Assembly (NCBI GenBank): GCA_049976445.1
Contig: JBMFIF010000025.1
Coordinates: 1 to 22,483 of the forward strand
Length of the DNA: 22,483 bases
Direction of reading: 5' to 3'
Source of the DNA: JAVZOV01 sp049976445
Lineage (GTDB): Archaea > Thermoproteota > Thermoprotei > Gearchaeales > WAQG01
Part shown: piece by piece, positions 7,099 through 15,343 of the stretch
Layout of the letters: each line of letters starts with the position of its first letter
Position numbering within the stretch: position 1 is the stretch's first letter
Notes under the pieces: generated by a model
The model's input: only the letters and a program-made list of their open reading frames with translations
Database searches by the model: none
What the model was told of the DNA's origin: nothing
Translations under genes and position numbers: made by a program

Positions 7099-7330
7099 AT
7101 CAAATAAAATCATGTTCACTTTAAAAAAGATAATAACATAACAACATTATTTAATAATTTAATTATCACACAAACAATAATCCACTAAAAGTAAAATAAT
7201 AATTCAACTTCTGAGACAAAGTATCAGTAAAAACTAGCTAAACAGAAGAAATTTTATCCTTAATACTGGTATTCTCCCCTGAAGGATGAATTTTTATAGT
7301 TTAATGTAAATTATTTTGTTCGAAAAATAG

Positions 7331-7340
7331 ATATTTATTA
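7331..7340 (+). promoter_or_regulatory. Likely TATA element of tfs
   Basis: ATATTTATTA, preceded by a purine-rich GAAAAATAG that could act as the TFB-binding element, lies about 45 bp before the tfs ATG. A start 25 bp downstream would leave a short leader holding the GGAGG at 7366-7370. Confidence 0.4.
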
Positions 7341-7380
7341 CTGTGTGATATATAGCAAAATGCGTGGAGGCTAAGTAAGA

Positions 7381-7707
7381 ATGAAGTTCTGTCCAAAATG
7401 TGGAAGCACAATGAAGCCTGAACGTAAAGGTGGAAAGGTGAGATTTGTATGTCTTAATTGTGGGTATATGGAAGAACCAGAAAAGCAGATCATAATATCA
7501 TCTGTATCATCAAAAGTTCAAAAAGATATATTAATAAGTGACAGTACTATTGATGTTTCCACATTACCAAAAACCAAAGTAGAGTGCCCCAAATGCGGTA
7601 ATAATGAGGCTTACTGGTGGATGATACAGACACGTTCAGCTGATGAACCACCAACCACGTTTTACAAATGTACAAAATGTGGACATACATGGAGAGATTA
7701 TAAGTAA
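7381..7707 (+). CDS. Transcript cleavage factor TFS
   Basis: TFS is the archaeal relative of TFIIS and Rpb9 C-ribbons. It enters the RNA polymerase secondary channel and stimulates cleavage of backtracked RNA. The 108-residue protein has an N-terminal ribbon, CPKCG...CLNCG (4-28), and a C-terminal ribbon, CPKCG at 63-67 and CTKCG at 98-102. The tip loop reads QTRSADEPPTTFYKC and keeps the acidic Asp-Glu pair needed for cleavage, so this is an active-type TFS rather than an inhibitory paralogue. Length is normal. GGAGG lies ten bases before the ATG. The gene stands alone between the rpoL pair and the PCNA operon, in the same direction. Confidence 0.95.
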   Translation: MKFCPKCGSTMKPERKGGKVRFVCLNCGYMEEPEKQIIISSVSSKVQKDILISDSTIDVSTLPKTKVECPKCGNNEAYWWMIQTRSADEPPTTFYKCTKCGHTWRDYK

Positions 7708-7849
7708 TTAAACAATAAAGTAAATTCTTAAACGCAATGTTTTCAGTATCATAAAATGTTTCTAAAGTTATTATTAAGTATTATTTTAATATTATTTTCA
7801 GTTATGGTTAACTGATTTCATGAATATGATTAAATAATTTTTGTTAAAG

Positions 7850-7861
7850 CTTTTATACTTA
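7850..7861 (+). promoter_or_regulatory. TATA element of the PCNA-primase-GINS operon
   Basis: CTTTTATACTTA has its centre about 25 bp before GGTGA at 7879-7883. This places the start of transcription close to 7879, making a leader of about ten bases ahead of the TTG start of PCNA. The element falls inside a longer open frame that begins with TTG at 7841, which argues that the longer frame is not translated. Confidence 0.45.
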
Positions 7862-7888
7862 TTTGTTAAAGATATCTTGGTGAAAGAG

Positions 7889-8641
7889 TTGTTAAAATTG
7901 TCGCTTGAGGATCCTAAAATATTTGTAGCTATACTAGATGCTATTTCAACAGTAATAGATGAGGCTGTGTTTATTGCAAATGAAGAAGCATTAACATTAC
8001 GAAGTTTAGACAGTGCACGAAGTGCGATGGTTGATGTAAAGTTACCTAAACAATTCTTTACAGAATATGAAATCTCAGGCCAAGTAAATATAGGAGTAAG
8101 AGTGAAAGATTTAATAAAGATTTCAAAATTAGGGAGGAGAGGTACTACAAAATTCGAACTAGAAGTTCCAGAAGGGTCTAATATCATAAAATTAACATTT
8201 ACTGCTAAATCATCTGTCAGAACATTTGAACTCCCATTATTAGACCTCGCACTAGAACAAATACCTGTACCAAAAGTAAAATACGAAGCAACCCTGAAAA
8301 TTGTTACTGATGAACTGTACGATGCAGTGAAAGCAGTCTCGACATTTAGTGATAGTATCGAATTTAAAGCTACAAAAGATAGATTTATAGTTTCATCAGG
8401 AAGTGAAAAAGGTCGCGGAACTACAGAATATTCACGAGATCAGCTAATCGATCTAAACGTAGAAGCTGAAGAAGTTGTTTCAGCATATTCGTCAAACTAT
8501 TTACTTGACATGGTTGCTTATTCAGAATTATCAGAAGTATTAGAAGTAAGCTTCGCATCGCGCAAACCCGCAAAATTCTATTACAGTCTAATAAATGGTG
8601 GAGAACTAACGTTCTACGTTGCACCAAGGACAGAAGTTTAA
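7889..8641 (+). CDS. DNA polymerase sliding clamp PCNA
   Basis: PCNA is the ring-shaped processivity clamp for replicative polymerases, Fen1, ligase and RFC. From the TTG at 7889 the protein has 250 residues, the family norm. It begins MLKLSLEDPKIFVAILDAIS, matching the usual M-x-K-x-x-x-x-D-x-x-x-F-x-x-x-I. The two-domain repeat is visible: IDEAVFIANEEALTLRSLD-SARSAMVDVKLP early, and ILE-type strands with FELPLLDLALEQIPVPKVKY (domain linker) in the middle. The C-terminus is LTFYVAPRTEV. GGTGA five bases upstream supports the TTG start; the GTG at 7880 is a leaderless alternative. Crenarchaea often have several PCNA paralogues forming a heterotrimer; whether this is the only one cannot be told here. 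It starts a replication operon, two bases ahead of priL. Confidence 0.93.
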   Translation: MLKLSLEDPKIFVAILDAISTVIDEAVFIANEEALTLRSLDSARSAMVDVKLPKQFFTEYEISGQVNIGVRVKDLIKISKLGRRGTTKFELEVPEGSNIIKLTFTAKSSVRTFELPLLDLALEQIPVPKVKYEATLKIVTDELYDAVKAVSTFSDSIEFKATKDRFIVSSGSEKGRGTTEYSRDQLIDLNVEAEEVVSAYSSNYLLDMVAYSELSEVLEVSFASRKPAKFYYSLINGGELTFYVAPRTEV

Positions 8642-8643
8642 CC

Positions 8644-9705
8644 ATGTCTAGTATTTTTGAAACAGAAGATCTAATAAAATACCCTTTTATTGAAGAAGCC
8701 CGCAAATATGTAAAAAATAAAGGTTTAAGTATAGAAGATGTTTTTTCAACACCAGAATTTAAACCAATATTAAAACGTGCACACGAGCGCATACTCAATG
8801 CCATCAATAAAGGTATAGTACCTTATAGAAAAATAGATTCCTCATTAATGGATGAGGAAATACTTTCATTTCCAACAGCAATACTTATGATATCAATAGT
8901 TGGGAACGATCTATTAGCATACAGATACGCTGTTGCAGAATCAAAAAGAGCTGAGAAATTATTTAAAAAAGAAACACCAGAAAAACTAATCAACATAGGA
9001 AAATCCCTAAACTGGGACACCAGTATAGAAGAGATAAATGGTGCAAAATATCTACTAATAAGTATTACTACTTACGTTTCATTTGCTGCATCATTAACTG
9101 GTGAAAACTGGCCATTATCAGTACAAATGTTATCGAGAGGATACGTTAAGTTATTACCATCAAATTATGCCCGCCTTCTCAGTGAAGGAGTAAAGCAACA
9201 CATATTAGGCCTATTTAACCCAATAGTTAATATTAATTATTCTGGAGCCACAGAATACATCGACGAGCTAATAAAAATATCTGAGGAAAAATTCAAACGA
9301 AGTTATCCAACAACTGAAATAAAAAACATAAAAGAAACATTTTACCCACCATGTATTAGAGTAATGCTGGGAGAACTTATAGCTGGAAAAAACCCTCCAC
9401 ACCTAGCTAGATTCTCTATAGTAACATTTCTTAGAAGCATTGGCTGGGATTCAGAGGATGTAATAAAACTCTTTACAACAGTATCAGATTTCAACGAAAG
9501 AATAACTAGATACCAAGTTGAACACATATATGGATTACGAGGTTCAAAAACAGCATATAGCATGCCAAGCTGTAGCACGCTTAAAGCTGCGAACTTATGT
9601 TATGCAGGTGACGATCCAATATGTACTAAAATTAAACATCCATTACAATACGTTAGAATTTCATATAAAAAGGGCGAAAATAATGGATCAAAAAGAGTGG
9701 AATAG
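8644..9705 (+). CDS. DNA primase large subunit PriL
   Basis: PriL is the regulatory subunit of the archaeal-eukaryotic primase. It holds an iron-sulphur cluster in its C-terminal domain and helps start primer synthesis. The 353-residue length is normal. The four cluster cysteines are all present: Cys237 (YPPCIRVML), Cys310 (MPSCSTLK), Cys319 (NLCYAG) and Cys327 (ICTKIKHPLQYV), with the typical GIYGLRGSK-like segment (HIYGLRGSKTAY) before the second. The helical N-terminal part has LDLLAYRYAVAESKRAEKLF-type sequence near 88-107 (seen as NDLLAYRYAVAESKRAE). The ATG lies two bases after the PCNA stop, and its 3' end overlaps priS by 23 bp, so expression with its partner subunit is tightly linked. 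Confidence 0.93.
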   Translation: MSSIFETEDLIKYPFIEEARKYVKNKGLSIEDVFSTPEFKPILKRAHERILNAINKGIVPYRKIDSSLMDEEILSFPTAILMISIVGNDLLAYRYAVAESKRAEKLFKKETPEKLINIGKSLNWDTSIEEINGAKYLLISITTYVSFAASLTGENWPLSVQMLSRGYVKLLPSNYARLLSEGVKQHILGLFNPIVNINYSGATEYIDELIKISEEKFKRSYPTTEIKNIKETFYPPCIRVMLGELIAGKNPPHLARFSIVTFLRSIGWDSEDVIKLFTTVSDFNERITRYQVEHIYGLRGSKTAYSMPSCSTLKAANLCYAGDDPICTKIKHPLQYVRISYKKGENNGSKRVE

Positions 9706-10972
9706 TTTTATTAGAAATTTATTCATGAAATATTATAGAGATGATTTCTCTTTAGATAATACAGCAATTGATAGATTCGAACAGCGAGAATTTGGGTTTC
9801 GCAGTTTTGATAATATAATGCAACGACATCTTTCATTTAAAACATTGGATGAGCTTAAAGAATTTATTGTCAATCTAGTACCATCCGATGCGTATTTTTC
9901 CAGCGCATTTTATCAAAAACCAGACGAGAAAAACATGGATCTAAAAAATTGGCTCGGAGCTGAACTCTCATTTGATATTGATATAGATCACGTGCCCACA
10001 AAATGCAAATATGAGCATGATTGGTGGCAATGTAAATCATGTCAATTTACAGGAAAAGGTATAGCACCACCTAAATGTCCAAAGTGTGGAAGTGAGTCAA
10101 TAGAGAGCTGGAACTGGATTTGTGATAACTGCCTCAATGAAGCAAAAGAACAAGTACAACTTTTAATAGATGAATTCTTAATCTCTGACCTAGGATTATC
10201 ACCAAACGAATTAATCATCTCATTCTCAGGACACAGAGGTTATCACGTCAGAGTAAAAAACTCTGAATATGAAAAATTAAACGTAGAAAGCAGAGGAATG
10301 ATCGTAGAACACATCTCATTACCTACTACTGAAAAAATAATCAAACAAGTTTTAGACGAACTAGGTAATAAAAACAAAAACCCTAAAATACTCTCTTTCT
10401 ATACACTAAATTCTGAAGGCTGGAGAGGACGAATAATGAGAGGACTATACGAAATAATCTCAGGATATACTAAAGAAATACTAAACGAACTAGGCATCAA
10501 CAACGAAGACATCGATTATATAATAAAGTCAAGAGACCGCATACTCGATTTACTTACTAACGAAAATGCACTACTTAGATTACGCTTCTTAGACCGTCTT
10601 CAACCAGAGACTATAAAACTATTAATCAACGAAGCAATAAGTAGAAAAAAAGTATGGATTGACGAAAGAGTAACTAAAGATGTAAGACGTCTATTAAGAT
10701 TACCAGAAAGCTTACATGGGTCTACAGGATTTAAAGCAAAATTAGTAAACTATTCAGAACTAAACAAGTTTAATCCATTAAAAGATGCAGTAGTTTTCAA
10801 AAATGGTGATTTTAAAATAATAATAACTGATCCACGCGTGAATAAAATAACAATAGATGATTATTATTTTGACGGAACTGTTACTGAAAAAAATAAGCCA
10901 TTATCACTACCATTGTCAACAGCAGTATATTTAATACTAAATGGATATGCTAAACCAGTAGGGTGGAGCTAA
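9683..10972 (+). CDS. DNA primase catalytic subunit PriS
   Basis: PriS polymerises the primer. The protein from ATG 9683 has 429 residues. The catalytic DxD pair is Asp98 and Asp100 within SFDIDIDHVP. The nucleotide-binding SGHRGYHVR is at 182-190. The third acidic residue is probably in ITDPRVN near the C-terminus, after LPESLHGSTGF. Between the DxD pair and the SGHRG motif is an enlarged zinc region with His112 and Cys at 108, 117, 120, 132, 135, 147 and 150, enough for more than one zinc site. A longer open frame upstream (from 9518) lies within priL and is rejected; GGGCGA just before 9683 and the start MDQKEWNSFIRNLFMKYY fit the family. The stop TAA overlaps the GINS ATG. Confidence 0.93.
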   Translation: MDQKEWNSFIRNLFMKYYRDDFSLDNTAIDRFEQREFGFRSFDNIMQRHLSFKTLDELKEFIVNLVPSDAYFSSAFYQKPDEKNMDLKNWLGAELSFDIDIDHVPTKCKYEHDWWQCKSCQFTGKGIAPPKCPKCGSESIESWNWICDNCLNEAKEQVQLLIDEFLISDLGLSPNELIISFSGHRGYHVRVKNSEYEKLNVESRGMIVEHISLPTTEKIIKQVLDELGNKNKNPKILSFYTLNSEGWRGRIMRGLYEIISGYTKEILNELGINNEDIDYIIKSRDRILDLLTNENALLRLRFLDRLQPETIKLLINEAISRKKVWIDERVTKDVRRLLRLPESLHGSTGFKAKLVNYSELNKFNPLKDAVVFKNGDFKIIITDPRVNKITIDDYYFDGTVTEKNKPLSLPLSTAVYLILNGYAKPVGWS

Positions 10973-11520
10973 TGTACCAAGAAATCTTTCAACAATTGAA
11001 AAAAGAGCTTGAAAACGAAGAACTACAAGAATTACCTAACGACTTTTATGAAAAAATCGAAAAATATATAGTATCACTTAAAAAGAAAACTGAAGATCCT
11101 AATCCCCTGTGCTCAAAAATAGCATCCATTGAATTAAAAAATATCATGATCATGATTAATAAATTAAAAGAAATAAGAGAAATCAAAATGATACGTAAAC
11201 ACTTAAAAGAACCAACAAAAATCATTCCAGAAGAAAGTAAAGAAATAGGGATTATAACTAAAAAAGAAACAGAACCAATCAAAAAAGAAATAGTAGAACA
11301 GCCAATATTACCAGCTCGCCAACGTGGGCTTCTCTTAATACGAATTTTTAATGATATATCTGAAATAAGTGACACAGACGGATTTATATATGGGCCTTTT
11401 CAAAAAGGTGATGTGGTATACCTGCCAGAGGAGATAGCTATGACACTCATCACACGTGGTGTGGCTCGTAAAGCTCAAGATGAATTAGAGGAGGGGATAA
11501 AACTTGAAAATACCGGATGA
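10972..11520 (+). CDS. GINS complex subunit, Gins51/Gins15 type
   Basis: GINS bridges the MCM helicase and the GAN/RecJ-like Cdc45 in the archaeal CMG complex. The 182-residue protein has a helical A domain (1-85), a long charged Lys/Glu linker (about 85-120), and a C-terminal beta-rich B domain with LLIRIFNDISEISDTDGFIY, GPFQKGDVVYLPEEIA and a final LITRGVARKA. The A-then-B order marks the Gins51 class. Placement directly after priS matches the known crenarchaeal gins15-priS neighbourhood. The ATG overlaps the priS stop (TAATG) and has GGTGG seven bases upstream. A GTG three codons earlier (10963) is a less likely start. The 3' end overlaps rpl44e by 17 bp. Confidence 0.85.
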   Translation: MYQEIFQQLKKELENEELQELPNDFYEKIEKYIVSLKKKTEDPNPLCSKIASIELKNIMIMINKLKEIREIKMIRKHLKEPTKIIPEESKEIGIITKKETEPIKKEIVEQPILPARQRGLLLIRIFNDISEISDTDGFIYGPFQKGDVVYLPEEIAMTLITRGVARKAQDELEEGIKLENTG

Positions 11521-11791
11521 AATAACAACATTTTGCCCAAAATGTAAGATGCACACACCACATAAAGTAATACTCTATAAAGCTGGAAAAAGACGCAACC
11601 TAGCACAAGGACAAAGAAGGTTCTTAAGAAAAAATGAAGGATACGGAAGTAAAAGAACAGCAGAACAGAAAAGATTCGCAAAAGTAACTAAAAAACAAGT
11701 CATAAAATTAGTATGTAAAAAATGCGGTTATACACTTCATAAAACTGGAATAAGATTAAAGAAACTTGAAATAGTACAAATAAAAGGGTGA
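11504..11791 (+). CDS. Large-subunit ribosomal protein L44e
   Basis: L44e (eL42) binds near the ribosomal E site. The 95-residue protein is of normal length, very basic, and carries two zinc-ribbon halves: FCPKCKMHTPHKV at 11-23 and LVCKKCGYTLHKTGIR at 69-84. The middle GQRRFLRKNEGYGSKR and AEQKRFAKVTKKQ are typical family sequence. It starts at a TTG, supported by GGAGGGGATAAAAC just upstream. The start lies inside the end of the GINS gene, so ribosomes finishing GINS can re-initiate here. Confidence 0.95.
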   Translation: MKIPDEITTFCPKCKMHTPHKVILYKAGKRRNLAQGQRRFLRKNEGYGSKRTAEQKRFAKVTKKQVIKLVCKKCGYTLHKTGIRLKKLEIVQIKG

Positions 11792-11796
11792 AATAA

Positions 11797-11991
11797 ATGA
11801 AGAAAACTAAAATACTTTTCCCAACACCAAAATCTAAATTCTTAAAAGTAAAATGCCCAGATTGCAATAATGAACAGATCATCTTCAGTCACCCATCAAC
11901 AACAGTAAACTGTAACGTCTGCGGACGCATTTTAGCAGAGCCTACTGGAGGAAAGGGAGAAGTTTATGGAACAATAACAGGTGAGTATTAA
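11797..11991 (+). CDS. Small-subunit ribosomal protein S27e
   Basis: S27e (eS27) is a small zinc-binding protein of the 30S subunit. The 64 residues are the usual archaeal length. The zinc ligands are in KCPDCNNEQ (about 19-27) and NCNVCGRILAEPTGGKG (about 40-56), the latter followed by the family's typical end. The ribosome-binding site GGTGA overlaps the L44e stop codon and lies five bases before the ATG. The L44e-S27e pair is one of the most stable gene pairs in archaea. Confidence 0.96.
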   Translation: MKKTKILFPTPKSKFLKVKCPDCNNEQIIFSHPSTTVNCNVCGRILAEPTGGKGEVYGTITGEY

Positions 11992-12173
11992 TCCAATAAA
12001 ACCATTAAATAACATCAGGAAAGTTTTCTCATTTAAAACTCAGATCCAACATACAATATATAGTTCATTTTTGATGATTCTTTACTATTATATCTACCTT
12101 TAATAAAAAGCAAAATATTCCATCTAAGTAAAAATTAATCTCCTTACTTATTAACTTCAGCTACAGTTCAAAC

Positions 12174-12181
12174 CTTAAATA
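12174..12181 (+). promoter_or_regulatory. TATA element of the aIF2-alpha/nop10 operon
   Basis: CTTAAATA lies 31-38 bp before the aIF2-alpha ATG. A transcript starting about 25 bp downstream would carry the ribosome-binding site AGGGAG at 12201-12206. The 220-bp spacer after S27e and this element suggest that the initiation-factor pair has its own promoter. Confidence 0.45.
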
Positions 12182-12211
12182 ATAGAAATTATTTAATCAT
12201 AGGGAGTAAAT

Positions 12212-13015
12212 ATGAGTATTGTTCACGAAAAACGTCTTCCAAATCATGATGAGCTTGTAATAGCAACAATAACTAGAACATTAGATAAAGGTGCTTATGC
12301 AAAACTTGATGAATACGGAACAGAAGCTTTCATACCACTCACAGAAATAGCATCAGTGAGAATAGATAATATTACGGATTTCATAAAAGTAGGACGTAAA
12401 TATGTATGCAAAGTAATCAGAGTGGATCCAATAAAAGGTCATGTAGACATTTCAATAAAAAGAGTATCCAACAATGAGCGAGTATCAAAAATGATAGAAT
12501 GGAAGCGCAAACAAAAAGCATTAAAACTATTAGAATTATCCCTAAACGATATTCCAGATTCAAAGAAAATACTCAACGAATTAATACCTAAATTGGAAGA
12601 AAAGTTCGGAGATTTGTATTCAGTTTTTGAAAAATCGGCATCAGAAGGAATCAGCATACTAAAGAAAGCTGAAATACAAGACCCAATAGCAGAAAGAATA
12701 TATAAAATTGCTATAGAACGTGTAAAACCAAAAGAAGTAAATATAGTGGGAGAAGCTACATTAATGTGCTTTGACCCAGATGGTATAGAAAAAATCAAGA
12801 AAACCTTACTCACAGCAAAAATTACATCAGAAAGGGCAGGAGTAAAAATAACAATAACAAGCAAGGGCGCACCATATTATCGTGTAACATTTACTGCACC
12901 TGATTATAAAACTGCAGAAACAGCATTCCAAATATTCCAAAACGAAATATGCAAAATAATGAAAACATTATCCACATCCAGCGTATGCGATTTCAAACGG
13001 ATCGAGAGTAGTTAA
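12212..13015 (+). CDS. Translation initiation factor aIF2, alpha subunit
   Basis: The alpha subunit of aIF2 works with gamma and beta to bring Met-tRNA to the small ribosomal subunit. The 267 residues show the three family domains: an S1 barrel at about 11-85 (ELVIATITRTLDKGAYAKLD, then TEAFIPLTEI and GHVDISIKRVS), a helical domain with RKQKALKLLELSL at about 98-175, and an alpha/beta gamma-binding domain from about 176 on (VNIVGEATLMCFDPDGIEKI). The ATG follows AGGGAGTAAAT. The next gene, nop10, begins one base after its stop. The order L44e, S27e, aIF2-alpha, Nop10 is a conserved archaeal cluster. Confidence 0.95.
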   Translation: MSIVHEKRLPNHDELVIATITRTLDKGAYAKLDEYGTEAFIPLTEIASVRIDNITDFIKVGRKYVCKVIRVDPIKGHVDISIKRVSNNERVSKMIEWKRKQKALKLLELSLNDIPDSKKILNELIPKLEEKFGDLYSVFEKSASEGISILKKAEIQDPIAERIYKIAIERVKPKEVNIVGEATLMCFDPDGIEKIKKTLLTAKITSERAGVKITITSKGAPYYRVTFTAPDYKTAETAFQIFQNEICKIMKTLSTSSVCDFKRIESS

Positions 13016-13016
13016 G

Positions 13017-13211
13017 ATGAAAAGCAAAATACTTAAATGCATAAAATGCGGACAGTATACAATATCTAACAAATGTCCTAACTGTAACTCAACAGAATTA
13101 AGAACACCACATCCGTTAAAATTTTCACCAAACGACAAATATAACATGGTAAAATATTACTCAATAGTACAACGAAAAGGAATAAAAATCAAAATAAATC
13201 AAAAAATTTAA
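13017..13211 (+). CDS. Nop10, H/ACA ribonucleoprotein subunit
   Basis: Nop10 binds Cbf5 in H/ACA particles that make pseudouridine in rRNA. The 64-residue protein has the zinc ribbon C8-IK-C11 and C20-PN-C23 (KCIKCGQYTISNKCPNC), followed by TPHPLKFSPNDKY, the hallmark segment that packs on Cbf5. The ATG is one base beyond the aIF2-alpha stop. In many archaea a PAC2-family proteasome chaperone gene follows; here the next gene is the convergent aglB, and the two stop codons overlap by four bases. Confidence 0.95.
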   Translation: MKSKILKCIKCGQYTISNKCPNCNSTELRTPHPLKFSPNDKYNMVKYYSIVQRKGIKIKINQKI

Positions 13212-15322
13212 TTATTATTACTATATATTACCTTATACACAAGCACGTATCCATTCGGTGATGATGCATAAACTAGTTTAAAATTAGTTGGTTGTGGAAT
13301 ATTTACGTTATAATACATCTCTCTAACACCAGGTATTCTGTTAAATAACAACCTATACAGAGTAACTTGATCTGCTTTTGAACCGGTAGGTAAAGGTATT
13401 GACCTACCACCTCCAAGTGAAACATAATTGATGAAATATTGATTGATTTCACTATCATTATAACCTGCAATACGAGCCATCCAATAACTTTTCTCAAAAT
13501 CACCAGATAATGGTATAAAAATACCTTGATATTGTGGATTAAGCGTGCCCAAATCAAAGAAACGTTCAAACACTACAACATAATTGACATGGTACTTCTT
13601 AAAAATTTGAAGTGCTGTAGTTTCATTGCTCATAAACGCTATAGCAATTTGTTGCACCTGAGTAAAATTCATGTTAGCATTATCAGCTAATGTCGGAAAA
13701 CCAGTATTCACAGTAATCCAATAACCATAATCCCACCATGAAGCTATCACAGAATTTTCAGGCAAATTAGCCTTCATCCATGCCAATGCAGCAGGCCAAT
13801 CAGTATTAAAACTTCCTCCTTCAGCAGCAACTATCGCTTGAGGTTGATTAGCGGATGCAAATGTGTACGGTGTAACTGCAGTAGATAAAATAAGTATAAC
13901 CATCAGAGAAATTATTATAATACCGATTATTGACCTATCAATCTCAGGTAGCTTACTCCTCTTCCTAATAACCGGTTTAGATATCATATTAAAGTAGCTT
14001 GACACAGTAGCTGAAAAACCTACACCACCTATAATAGCCATCGCAGGTACGCTAAACATCGTAAGACGCACCATAGAACTTGCAACATGCATTGCGCTTA
14101 TCCCAAAAACAAACATAAAAATATCATCCAAAGAACCACGTCGCAACATTATATAAAAACCAAGAGGTACAAAAAATACCAGTACATTGAGATCCAGGAA
14201 AAATATGTACCAAGTTGCAGTAACATGCTCACCTACTGATTCAAACCATGCTGTAACTGGTGATGCGACCTCACGATAAAATGGATTCAGAGCAACTATA
14301 AATTTACCCGCAATAGGAGATATTACACCAAAGCTTTGTAATGCAAATACTGCAGCAAAAGCGATAACACCTATAGCAGCTACCTTCAGTATTGTCCTTC
14401 GTGTCATAATTTCAGTCCTGTAAATTAATTCATAAATAACAACCATTGCTATGGCAACCCACGTAATTATAGAAACACCAGACTTAAGAAAAACACTAGT
14501 TCTAGGAACTTGTTCTACTGCTAATAATCCAAGACCCATAGTAACTAAATACGAATACCCAAGGCGTCTAGTATACTTACCTAAAATCATTGCTACAATA
14601 ACAAAAAGTCCTGGAAGATTAACAACATATACATATGCTCCCCATATAAACGTTACATATCCAATTAAAATACCAGCAACAATAGCATTTATCAATGAAC
14701 CTCTTTTGTATGCTCTTATAAAGAAGTAAAATGATAATATTATGAACGGTGAAGCAATGGGGTCATTATCAAAAAATCCGTAAGTGCTTCTCTGTATTAC
14801 TGATGGAGCCACAGCATAAATAAGGCCTGCAATAATACCTGCACCATCACTATGAATCTCTTTACCTAAAAGATACAACGCGACTACAGTAAAAGAGCTA
14901 AAGACCACAGGTATTAATGTAACAACAGATAACATGCTAGGATGAAAACCGAGACTCGTTATTATCATATAAATGAACGCACCAGTAAATGGCACTCCTG
15001 GCTGAGCAGTACTACCAAAGTTCCTACCGATAGGATACCAAAATGACGTATCATTACTCCAGTTAAACCAATCATAAAATCCCTTCAACCCTCTCTCATA
15101 AATCCATTGCGCCTGATAATAATGCACATAAGGATCATACTCATTTAAGTAAATACCGTACTGAGCTGGAGTAACTCTTAACATAAACGCTACAATATAC
15201 AAGAGTGTTAAAATTGCAAATATTAGTACTGCATGACCACCAGGTCGAGGAACATTCTTTAATCTCTTAGAAACAGCTGAAGATAAGTCTCTGAATTTTT
15301 CTCTGATCTTTCTAGTAGACAT
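13208..15322 (-). CDS. Oligosaccharyltransferase AglB (STT3)
   Basis: AglB transfers lipid-linked glycans to asparagine in secreted and membrane proteins, acting on the outer face of the membrane. The 704-residue protein has an N-terminal cytosolic tail, about a dozen membrane segments through residue 482, and a C-terminal globular domain. Key sites are visible: NEYDPYVHYY at 60-69 with the first metal-binding Asp63, FFDNDPIA at 183-190 as the second DxD-type motif, SVGE at 362-365 as the external-loop Ser-x-x-Glu motif, and WWDYGYW at 529-535, the sequon-recognition WWDYG motif. It lies 21 bp downstream of the AcoX/ATP-NAD-kinase-like gene in the same direction and may be cotranscribed. It converges on nop10 with a 4-bp overlap. 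Confidence 0.95.
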   Translation of the reverse strand: MSTRKIREKFRDLSSAVSKRLKNVPRPGGHAVLIFAILTLLYIVAFMLRVTPAQYGIYLNEYDPYVHYYQAQWIYERGLKGFYDWFNWSNDTSFWYPIGRNFGSTAQPGVPFTGAFIYMIITSLGFHPSMLSVVTLIPVVFSSFTVVALYLLGKEIHSDGAGIIAGLIYAVAPSVIQRSTYGFFDNDPIASPFIILSFYFFIRAYKRGSLINAIVAGILIGYVTFIWGAYVYVVNLPGLFVIVAMILGKYTRRLGYSYLVTMGLGLLAVEQVPRTSVFLKSGVSIITWVAIAMVVIYELIYRTEIMTRRTILKVAAIGVIAFAAVFALQSFGVISPIAGKFIVALNPFYREVASPVTAWFESVGEHVTATWYIFFLDLNVLVFFVPLGFYIMLRRGSLDDIFMFVFGISAMHVASSMVRLTMFSVPAMAIIGGVGFSATVSSYFNMISKPVIRKRSKLPEIDRSIIGIIIISLMVILILSTAVTPYTFASANQPQAIVAAEGGSFNTDWPAALAWMKANLPENSVIASWWDYGYWITVNTGFPTLADNANMNFTQVQQIAIAFMSNETTALQIFKKYHVNYVVVFERFFDLGTLNPQYQGIFIPLSGDFEKSYWMARIAGYNDSEINQYFINYVSLGGGRSIPLPTGSKADQVTLYRLLFNRIPGVREMYYNVNIPQPTNFKLVYASSPNGYVLVYKVIYSNNN

Positions 15323-15343
15323 GGGAATTCACATCCATTATAT

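Noticed and set aside
7280..7300. CTGAAGGATGA in the spacer before tfs, resembling a D'/C' K-loop
   Set aside because: No outer C and D boxes at the expected distances, so a box C/D RNA is not supported.
9518..9682. 55-codon N-terminal extension of PriS
   Set aside because: It lies inside priL in another frame; the family start and a ribosome-binding site point to the ATG at 9683.
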